27,638 bases of DNA, taken from IMG/VR virus record IMGVR_UViG_3300034190_002620, positions 1 through 27,638 of that record; one strand, given 5' to 3'. Within the stretch, counting starts at the first letter, position 1. Each line of letters begins with the position of its first letter. The stretch is from a virus. The translations under genes and the position numbers were made by a program. The notes beneath the pieces were generated by a model. It was not told where the DNA came from and did not search any database. It saw nothing but the letters and a program-made list of their open reading frames with translations. This document shows, piece after piece, positions 21,714-27,638 of the stretch.

Positions 21714-21791
21714 ATACTTAAGTATTCTACTATAGAAATGGGATATATAATTATTATATTATATCCCATAAACTTAAGTATTATACTTAAG
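21714..21791. repeat. Palindrome cluster in the structural-operon leader
   Basis: ATACTTAAGTAT (21714-21725) is a perfect 12-base palindrome near the expected transcription start. A hairpin with arms ATGGGATATA (21738-21747) and TATATCCCAT (21760-21769) follows, and then CTTAAGTAT-T-ATACTTAAG (21773-21791). ACTTAAGT also occurs in the leader after promoter copy B. Confidence 0.65.
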
Positions 21792-21798
21792 AAGGGTT

Positions 21799-21888
21799 TT
21801 CCCAAGTCAACCATGACAAATCTTTACGGCATACCTGTCGATTTCTTGTTGTTTATTAAGAGAATAGTCATGCCGATGCACTTGGGAA
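21799..21888 (+). promoter_or_regulatory. Long-range stem in the terS leader, covering the probable RBS
   Basis: Outer arms TTCCCAAGT (21799-21807) and ACTTGGGAA (21880-21888), inner arms CATGAC (21812-21817) and GTCATG (21867-21872). The only SD-like sequence before terS, GGGAA, lies in the outer right arm, ten bases before the ATG. Confidence 0.45.
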
Positions 21889-21898
21889 TTTTATTATC

Positions 21899-22297
21899 AT
21901 GGATCAAAATTTAGCATTGAAATATAGTGAAGTAATCGCAAAGAAGGTACGAGAAGGTATCCGTAATGGTGTATCTGTTAAAGACATCATGGGATCAATA
22001 CAGAAGTATCAATATGCACCTGCGTCTACATCTACGTTGTATAAACTCTACGGTGAAACAATTGCCGAAGAGAGAGCAAGTATTGTAGGTCAAGTAGGTT
22101 CTGTTGTTGTGCAGCAAGCTCTAGATGGCGATTTTAAAGCTGCAGAGTTTTTCCTCAGATCTAAAGGAGGGTGGTCACCCACTCAAACTATCAATGAGGT
22201 TGAGCAGACAGAAGATCCAGACATGGATGAGAGTGCTATTGATACGCTTATGACACTGCTAGGCAAAACATCCGATGAAGAAAATAACAGCGAGTGA
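21899..22297 (+). CDS. terS: Terminase small subunit candidate
   Basis: 132 residues. The N-terminal half is a helical, HTH-like DNA-binding region (KKVREGIRNGVSVKDIMGSI, then YAPASTSTLYKLYGE), the middle is helical (VVVQQALDGDFKAAEFFLRS) and the C-terminus is acidic. This organisation and its position directly before the large subunit (23-base overlap) fit TerS, which recognises phage DNA and feeds it to TerL. The ribosome-binding site is weak and may be enclosed in a leader stem. Confidence 0.8.
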   Translation: MDQNLALKYSEVIAKKVREGIRNGVSVKDIMGSIQKYQYAPASTSTLYKLYGETIAEERASIVGQVGSVVVQQALDGDFKAAEFFLRSKGGWSPTQTINEVEQTEDPDMDESAIDTLMTLLGKTSDEENNSE

Positions 22298-23639
22298 ACT
22301 GAGAAGTTTATCCCCTGCGAAGCTACAAAGTGTATTAGAGACTTTAGGTCCTAAGAAGACACAAGAGCTACAACACACATGGGAGTTCTGGGCAAGACCA
22401 GAGCAATTAGAACCTGAAGGTGATTGGAACATATGGATAGCCCTAGCAGGTCGAGGTTGGGGTAAAACCAGAGCAGGTGTTGAATGGGTTAGGCATCAGG
22501 TCAAATCTGGAAAGAGAAGGATTGCTGCTGTTGCTCCAACAAACTCTGATATTAGAAGGGTTATGGTAGAAGGGGAGTCAGGCTTCCTAAATACCTGTTG
22601 GAAGGGCGACAAAACTTACCGTGGCGCAGACCTCGGTTTTCCTAACTGGTCTCCTACAAACAGGACTTTAACGTGGGAAAATGGCGCAAAAGTAGAGTTC
22701 TACTCAGCCGAAGACCCAGAGAGACTTAGGGGACCACAGTTTCACGCTGCTTGGGCAGACGAAGTAGCTGCTTGGAGAAATCAGCAAGACGTTTGGGATA
22801 TGTTGCAGTTTACCCTGCGACTAGGTAGAAAGCCAAGAGTAATGGTAACTACTACTCCTAGACCGACTAAGTTGATGAGAACACTTATAAAGTCTAATGA
22901 TAGTCATGTTACAAGTGGTTCAACCTTTGATAACATAGACAATTTAGCGAAACCGTTCTTAGATACTGTAAGAAAAGAGTATGAAGGAACTCGTCTAGGT
23001 AGACAGGAGCTTTATGCCGAAGTATTAGAAGAAGCGGATGGAGCGCTTTGGACAACTGAAATACTAGATAGTTGTCTTGTAGAGAAGAAAGATATACCAG
23101 AACTAAACAGGATTGTAGTTGCAATAGACCCTGCTGTGACTGCAAACATAGAGTCAGATATGACAGGTTTAGTTGTTGCAGGTATAGATGTAAACGGAGT
23201 AGGATATGTCCTTGAAGATGCCACCAATAGGTACACTCCTGCAGAATGGGCTGCGAAAGCTGTATCGTTATATAGTGACTATAGTGCTGATCGTATTGTT
23301 GCAGAACGCAATCAAGGCGGTGAAATGGTTCGCAGAACGCTTGAAGCAGAAAGCGAAACCGTTCCTATCAGGCTTGTACACGCTAGTCGAGGAAAAATGG
23401 CTAGGGCTGAACCTATATCTGCACTCTACGAAAGAGGCCGTGTTAAACACGTTAAGGGCCTTGATGAACTGGAAACGCAAATGAGAACATGGGAGCCTCT
23501 AGGTTCCATTGGATCTCCCGACAGACTAGACGCATGTGTATGGGCATTAACGGACTTAATGCTTAATGGTGTGAACAACCCTACAGTTCGCCTCTCTTAC
23601 GCTTCCGCAAAGGGTCTTAACGAAGTATATTTAGGTTAA
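22275..23639 (+). CDS. terL: Terminase large subunit
   Basis: 454 residues. ATPase domain: Walker A IALAGRGWGKTRAG (about 55-68), Walker B HAAWADEVAAW (Asp162, Glu163) and coupling motif VMVTTTPRPTK (about 189-199). Nuclease domain: VVAIDPAVTANIESDMTGLV (Asp285, Asp295) and a C-terminal Asp in DRLDACVWALTDL. It translocates DNA into the procapsid and cuts it. The AGRGWGKTRAG pattern resembles terminases of siphophages and of alphaproteobacterial gene transfer agents. Length is normal and all key residues are present. Confidence 0.95.
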   Translation: MKKITASELRSLSPAKLQSVLETLGPKKTQELQHTWEFWARPEQLEPEGDWNIWIALAGRGWGKTRAGVEWVRHQVKSGKRRIAAVAPTNSDIRRVMVEGESGFLNTCWKGDKTYRGADLGFPNWSPTNRTLTWENGAKVEFYSAEDPERLRGPQFHAAWADEVAAWRNQQDVWDMLQFTLRLGRKPRVMVTTTPRPTKLMRTLIKSNDSHVTSGSTFDNIDNLAKPFLDTVRKEYEGTRLGRQELYAEVLEEADGALWTTEILDSCLVEKKDIPELNRIVVAIDPAVTANIESDMTGLVVAGIDVNGVGYVLEDATNRYTPAEWAAKAVSLYSDYSADRIVAERNQGGEMVRRTLEAESETVPIRLVHASRGKMARAEPISALYERGRVKHVKGLDELETQMRTWEPLGSIGSPDRLDACVWALTDLMLNGVNNPTVRLSYASAKGLNEVYLG

Positions 23640-23642
23640 CCG

Positions 23643-24956
23643 ATGAAAAAACTAAGCGAAGAGTTGGGCAAGTTAGAGCTAGGTCAAGGCGGTTCTAACA
23701 CAAAAGACGGAACAATTCGAGCGGATGAGTTCTTACCTGATTTAAAAGGTAAAAGGGCTATCCGTAAATATCGTGAAATGCGTGATAATGACACTACTAT
23801 TGGCTCTATCATGTATGCTACTGAACAAGTCCTGCGTGACGTAGATTATTATGTCGAACCCGCAAACGATACGGATGCAGCTAAAAAGGAGGCTGACTTC
23901 GTTAAGAGTGTTTTAGGTGACATGGATCACACCTTAGACGATCATATCTCTGAAGCGTTGTCGCATTTAACCTTTGGTTTCTCAATATTCGAAGTTGTCT
24001 ACAAACGTAGGCGTGGACCAAGCTCTCGGTCAGGTAAGAAGTACTCTAGGTTTTCCGATGGGAGAATTGGAGTACGCAAACTTGCGTCTAGGGCGCAGTG
24101 GACCGTTGAGAAATTTGATGTGGATAAGACAACAGGAGATGTCTTGGGCGTCAGGCAAGAGCAGAACTACGGAATTAAATCTGTCTTCATACCTGCAAAT
24201 AAGATCTTGCATTACAAGACGACCAACACTAACAATGACCCATCTGGACGCTCTATCCTACGCAATGCATACACTTCTTACCAGTATCTTAAAAGCCTAC
24301 AAAACATAGAAGCCGTAGCAGTAGAGAGGGAATTACATGGCGTACCTGTCGGTAGAATTGCAGCAGAATACTTGTCACCAGACGCTACAACCGACCAAGC
24401 GTCAGTTCGATCACAAATGGAGAAAATCCTTCGTGATCTCAAGTTTAATGAGCAAGGATACGCACTTCTCCCCTCTGATGTATACAGAGATGCGGACGGT
24501 AAACCAACAAATCAGAGAATCGTGGACGTTGAACTTATCACATCCAATGGTTCTAGAAATATAAATATAGATCCTATTATCTCTCGCTATCAGCATGATA
24601 TAGCTAGAAGTGTAATGGCAGAGTTCTTAATGTTAGGTGGAGGGGCAAATGGTTCCTACGCCTTGTCTAAATCTAAGACTGACTTATTCCTACGGTCTAT
24701 GGAGAGTTATATAAACTCTATCTTTGATGTATTGAACAAGCAGTTAGTCGAACCCCTTTGGCATATGAACGGTCTTAACTTTGACCTTATGCCGAAGATA
24801 TGTGCAGGTGATGTAGCACCACATGACTTGCGTGAACTAGGTTCTTACCTACGAAACCTCAATGGTGCAAACATCGACTTGTCCGATCAGGACGATATTG
24901 TAAACGCTCTGTTAGCAAATGCAGAGCTACCACCTAAAAAAGTGAGTGAAAACTAA
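23643..24956 (+). CDS. Portal protein, Mu gp29-like (DUF935)
   Basis: 437 residues. Typical portal features in order: RKYREMRDNDTTIGSIMYAT, LRDVDYYVEP, ALSHLTFGFSIFEVVYKRR, a beta-rich wing with KILHYKTTNTNNDPSGRSIL, and then EFLMLGGGANGSYALSKSKT, LFLRSMESYINSIFDVLNKQ and a C-terminal helical region. Portals form the dodecameric DNA gate of the capsid. The gene follows TerL by three bases, and its stop forms TAATG with the next start. Confidence 0.9.
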   Translation: MKKLSEELGKLELGQGGSNTKDGTIRADEFLPDLKGKRAIRKYREMRDNDTTIGSIMYATEQVLRDVDYYVEPANDTDAAKKEADFVKSVLGDMDHTLDDHISEALSHLTFGFSIFEVVYKRRRGPSSRSGKKYSRFSDGRIGVRKLASRAQWTVEKFDVDKTTGDVLGVRQEQNYGIKSVFIPANKILHYKTTNTNNDPSGRSILRNAYTSYQYLKSLQNIEAVAVERELHGVPVGRIAAEYLSPDATTDQASVRSQMEKILRDLKFNEQGYALLPSDVYRDADGKPTNQRIVDVELITSNGSRNINIDPIISRYQHDIARSVMAEFLMLGGGANGSYALSKSKTDLFLRSMESYINSIFDVLNKQLVEPLWHMNGLNFDLMPKICAGDVAPHDLRELGSYLRNLNGANIDLSDQDDIVNALLANAELPPKKVSEN

Positions 24957-25393
24957 TGGCAACTTTTAATAAAGTAAATGACTTCGTTGTAAACGTAGTC
25001 CACGATATGGATCTGGCTTCAGATCAGATCGTTGTTGCATTATCTAACACAGCCCCTGGATCTGAGAGTTCAGACCCCAGTGCAGACAACAATGGAGTTT
25101 TAGCTAATGTAACTGAAATAACTTATACTAACCTATCTTCGAGAAACGTGACAACCTCATCTTCTACGCAAGCTTCTGGTACATATAAGTTAGTGTTAGC
25201 AGATATTACATTAACATCTACTGGCGGCTCAACTGGACCTTTCAGATATGTATATCTATTCAATGACACACCTACTTCTCCTGCAGATCCTTTGATTGGT
25301 TATTATGACTATGGATCATCAATTACCCTAAACGATGGCGACAGCTTTACTGTTGACTTCGATGCATCAAACGGTGTTATCCAACTAACATAG
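24956..25393 (+). CDS. Small phage structural protein (tail/decoration type)
   Basis: 145 residues, beta-rich, Ser/Thr-rich. It has the arrangement of a structural protein common in marine phages: MATFNKVNDFV start, DQIVVALSNTAPG, VTEITYTNLSSRNVTTSSST, YKLVLADITLTSTGGS and FRYVYLFNDT...GYYDYGSS. The family is usually annotated as hypothetical virion protein. It lies between the portal and the S74 fibre, so it is likely virion-associated. The exact position in the particle is unknown. Confidence 0.72.
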   Translation: MATFNKVNDFVVNVVHDMDLASDQIVVALSNTAPGSESSDPSADNNGVLANVTEITYTNLSSRNVTTSSSTQASGTYKLVLADITLTSTGGSTGPFRYVYLFNDTPTSPADPLIGYYDYGSSITLNDGDSFTVDFDASNGVIQLT

Positions 25394-25401
25394 AGGCTTA
25401 A

Positions 25402-26436
25402 ATGGCTGCGTATAAGCTCGGCAATAGAATAAAGGTTGCTTGTAGCACTACTGGAACTGGAACCATAACCTTGGTAAGTGCCGAAGATGGCTTCCAAGAT
25501 TTTGGCAGTGGTGGTATAGCTAACTCTGATGTTGTTCGTTACGTCATAGAAGATGGCACTAGTTTTGAGATAGGCTATGGTACTTTTACTACACCTAGTT
25601 TAACTTTAACTAGAAATCTTGTAGAAAGTAGTACAGGGTCTCTGCTAAACTTAAGTGGAGACTCTGTTGTATTTGTCTCCCCTTCTGCAGAAGATTTAGT
25701 TACTAAGGATGCTAGTACTGGTGATGTAGATCTTGGTGCTAGTAAATTACTGTATGCAAACGTATATAGTAACATAGGTGATCTACCTGCTGCTTCTACT
25801 TATCATGGCATGTTTGCACACGTTCACGGCACAGGAGCAGCTTACTTCTCTCATGCGTCTGCTTGGTATCGCCTAGTCAATTATGATAGTAATGGAGATA
25901 TTGTCCCATTAACTAATGATACTGATGACTTGGGTACGGATTCTAACAAGTGGAAAAACGCTCACGTTAGTGCTTATGTAAATGCACCCTATTGGAGATC
26001 TGATGCAAACAGCTCAGACTATGCCTATTTCGATGATACTAATAGTAGACTATCTATACACTTTGATGGGGATGAAGACTTTAGGTTTAGTGATGGTGGC
26101 GCTCTTCTCTGTAACAATAACATAACTGCATACTCTTCTACTATAGCCTCAGATGAACGTCTGAAAGAAAACATAGAAGTTGTTAGCGGCTTAGATAGTT
26201 TAGAACAGTTGGACGGTGTTACCTTTAACTGGAAACGTGACGGCAAATCTGGTGTAGGTGTTATAGCACAGCAAGTGCAAAAAGTACTACCTGAAGCTGT
26301 TGGAACTACAAAAGACCTGCAAACAGATGAAGAACACTTAGTTGTAGATTATAACGGAGTTATTGCGATCCTTATTGAATCAGTGAAAGAACTAAAAGCT
26401 GAAGTTGAGGAACTGAAAAATGGCTCTTCCATCTAG
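25402..26436 (+). CDS. Tail fibre/spike with C-terminal S74 intramolecular chaperone
   Basis: 344 residues. The N-terminal ~95 residues (LGNRIKVACSTTGTGTITL, then SFEIGYGTF, and VFVSPSAEDLV) form a module that occurs at the start of many marine phage fibres, probably for attachment. The middle (about 110-245) is a variable beta region. The C-terminus is a Peptidase_S74 domain: IASDERLKENIEVVSGLDSL with Ser250 and Lys255 in the autocleavage dyad position, GVGVIAQQVQKVLPEAV, and a coiled-coil end. The S74 domain trimerises and folds the fibre and then cuts itself off. Its end overlaps the next gene by 17 bases. Confidence 0.88.
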   Translation: MAAYKLGNRIKVACSTTGTGTITLVSAEDGFQDFGSGGIANSDVVRYVIEDGTSFEIGYGTFTTPSLTLTRNLVESSTGSLLNLSGDSVVFVSPSAEDLVTKDASTGDVDLGASKLLYANVYSNIGDLPAASTYHGMFAHVHGTGAAYFSHASAWYRLVNYDSNGDIVPLTNDTDDLGTDSNKWKNAHVSAYVNAPYWRSDANSSDYAYFDDTNSRLSIHFDGDEDFRFSDGGALLCNNNITAYSSTIASDERLKENIEVVSGLDSLEQLDGVTFNWKRDGKSGVGVIAQQVQKVLPEAVGTTKDLQTDEEHLVVDYNGVIAILIESVKELKAEVEELKNGSSI

Positions 26437-27638
26437 TGGTGAGATAAGCTTAAACGAGATGCACGTTGAAGTAGGCGGTGGTACTGGTACTGAAGTCACT
26501 ATCAACGACACAGACATTAGAAGAATGATTAGTAAAGCTAGTCAATCTGAAATGTCATTTAGCGAGTGGTATAGCGCTAGTGTTCCTTACTCAATAACTC
26601 CTTCAACCACAATTCCTAACGAAGGGGTTACAGTAACATTTACTGTTGTTGGAAAGGCTAGCCAAACATACTATTATTTGCAAGGAACTTACCTGCCTAC
26701 AGGTTCTTTTGACTGGGCTATAACTGGCGGTGGAGCCTACCAAGGATTTGATTCTTTTACTACAGACGCCAATGGGGACGCTACGTTTCAACTAGATACT
26801 GTTGCAGATACACTAACAGAGGGTTCTGAAACCTTTTACTTTATGTTAAAAGAGACCCTTTCAGATCCTACTTTGGCTCAGACTGCTGATATAATAATAC
26901 AGGACACTTCCTTAACTAACTTTAGCTTAACGCCCTCAAGCACTACTACCCAAGAGGGTGGCCTCAATCTATCTTATAGTGCCGTTGGAAACCCTAACAC
27001 CACTTATTATATTACAGTAAACCATATAACAACTACTTCTGCTGATTTTAGTCTAGGCAGTTCTGGCAGTATCACGATGGCTGCAGATGGAACTGGGACT
27101 TGGTTTGTGGGCCACACAGCCGACAATCTAACAGAGGGTTCTGAAACTTATCAACTAGAAATGAGAAGTGGTAGTGCTAGTGGTACTGTCGTAGCTACCA
27201 GTCCTACTGTAACGATATCTGATACTTCAACTACAAGCTATTCTATTAGTCCCTCTTCTACCAGTATGAATGAGGGGGCTTCTATAACCGTCAGTATTGG
27301 AGGAGTACCTAGCAGTACTTACTTCTGGGAAATAGTTAACGGAACTACTGCCTCTGCAGACTTCTCTTCTAGTAGCGGTATTGTTTCTACAAACTCTAGT
27401 GGAAACGGTAGCTTTACAGTAACTACTACTGCTGATCAGACAACCGAAGGTTCTGAGACTTTTACGGTTCGATTCAGGGACAGTCCGGGCGGTACTATCA
27501 GAGGTACAACCAATACAATAACAATAGCCGACACTTCTCAAAACGTCACCTTAACAGAAGACCCTTACTTGCGCGCAGGGACGATGGAAGCAAAGGGCGT
27601 CTTTGGACTGGTCAGCCGTGAAAGTGCACTGCTTACCA
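26420..27638 (+). CDS. Calx-beta-like repeat structural protein, 3' end missing
   Basis: 406 residues are visible; the frame is open to the right edge. The ATG at 26420 has GAGG nine bases upstream. The N-terminus (MALPSSGEISLNEMHVEVGG, then DIRRMISKA and MSFSEWY) is a module found in many marine phage structural proteins. Three tandem ~105-residue domains follow (about residues 57-163, 167-270, 273-372), each with an N-terminal EG motif, a TEGSET strand (133, 238, 342) and an ending DTS. This is the pattern of Calx-beta-like beta-sandwiches, likely extending a fibre or decorating the virion. The last ~75 bases look richer in G+C than the repeats. Confidence 0.78.
   Translation, partial: MALPSSGEISLNEMHVEVGGGTGTEVTINDTDIRRMISKASQSEMSFSEWYSASVPYSITPSTTIPNEGVTVTFTVVGKASQTYYYLQGTYLPTGSFDWAITGGGAYQGFDSFTTDANGDATFQLDTVADTLTEGSETFYFMLKETLSDPTLAQTADIIIQDTSLTNFSLTPSSTTTQEGGLNLSYSAVGNPNTTYYITVNHITTTSADFSLGSSGSITMAADGTGTWFVGHTADNLTEGSETYQLEMRSGSASGTVVATSPTVTISDTSTTSYSISPSSTSMNEGASITVSIGGVPSSTYFWEIVNGTTASADFSSSSGIVSTNSSGNGSFTVTTTADQTTEGSETFTVRFRDSPGGTIRGTTNTITIADTSQNVTLTEDPYLRAGTMEAKGVFGLVSRESALLT

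Larger units (their letters stand above)
21407..21898. other. 492-base non-coding region before the structural operon
   Basis: No convincing gene. TTTGTCAAGAA occurs twice (near 21460 and 21611); a TTGACA sits near 21527, but its -10 is poor. Promoter copy C lies at 21670-21703, followed by a series of palindromes (21714-21791) and a long-range stem (21799-21888) up to the terminase small-subunit start. Confidence 0.6.

Noticed and set aside
21669-21914. 81-residue plus-strand frame over promoter copy C
   Set aside because: It starts inside the promoter motif, covers the palindromes, overlaps the terS start and has no ribosome-binding site.

Overview
The window is a fragment of a tailed, double-stranded DNA phage genome. 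It is gene-dense, with ATGA, TAATG and TGATG overlaps, and has no integrase, no repressor that I recognise and no bacterial housekeeping genes. A large-terminase gene of the type seen in siphophages and alphaproteobacterial gene transfer agents, a Mu gp29-like portal and a J-like tail-tip protein suggest a long-tailed phage. The modest G+C content, B12-dependent ribonucleotide reductase, MazG, DUF3310 protein and structural-protein N-termini are typical of marine phages. A marine (possibly alphaproteobacterial) host is an inference. Capsid, tape-measure and most tail genes are absent, and would lie between the right and left edges if the genome is circular or circularly permuted.

Layout. (1) 2-6934, plus strand: the end of a tail-tip/host-specificity protein, a tail-fibre assembly chaperone, an unknown conserved protein, then a lysis cassette of several small membrane proteins, a two-TM holin candidate, an overlapping lipoprotein with a C-terminal TM segment (unimolecular spanin candidate) and an M15 endolysin, closed by a hairpin terminator at 6957-6979. 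(2) 6983-19246, minus strand: nucleotide metabolism and replication (DUF3310, class II RNR, MazG, DNA N6-methyltransferase, PD-(D/E)XK nuclease, 5'-3' exonuclease, likely SSB, family A DNA polymerase, primase-helicase), a phage sigma-like factor translationally coupled to a zinc-ribbon microprotein, a SleB-type cell-wall hydrolase, a C5-cytosine methyltransferase and small proteins. (3) 19247-19954: a non-coding region with direct repeats, a regular array of GATTCGTT iterons, and palindromes. (4) 19955-21406, plus strand: an A+T-rich island with one 290-aa protein, several tiny genes and a strong terminator. (5) 21407-21898: non-coding, holding a promoter and a highly structured leader. (6) 21899 to the end, plus strand: TerS, TerL, portal, a small structural protein, an S74-chaperone fibre and a Calx-beta-like repeat protein that runs off the right edge.

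The most interesting signal is regulatory. Three intergenic sites carry the same bipartite motif: GTTTGAAAC, exactly ten bases, then GCCTGTA followed by a TA-rich run. Each faces a functional module: SSB and downstream replication genes, primase-helicase and polymerase, and terminase and structural genes. The window also encodes a sigma-like protein, so these may be promoters of a phage sigma regulon. Two of the three are followed by ACTTAAGT-type palindromes near the expected transcription start. A second family of short repeats, ATTTCCACTGNNGGGGT, is scattered through 14.1-19.4 kb and sits in different reading frames inside genes as well as between genes. This suggests a DNA or RNA element rather than a protein motif.
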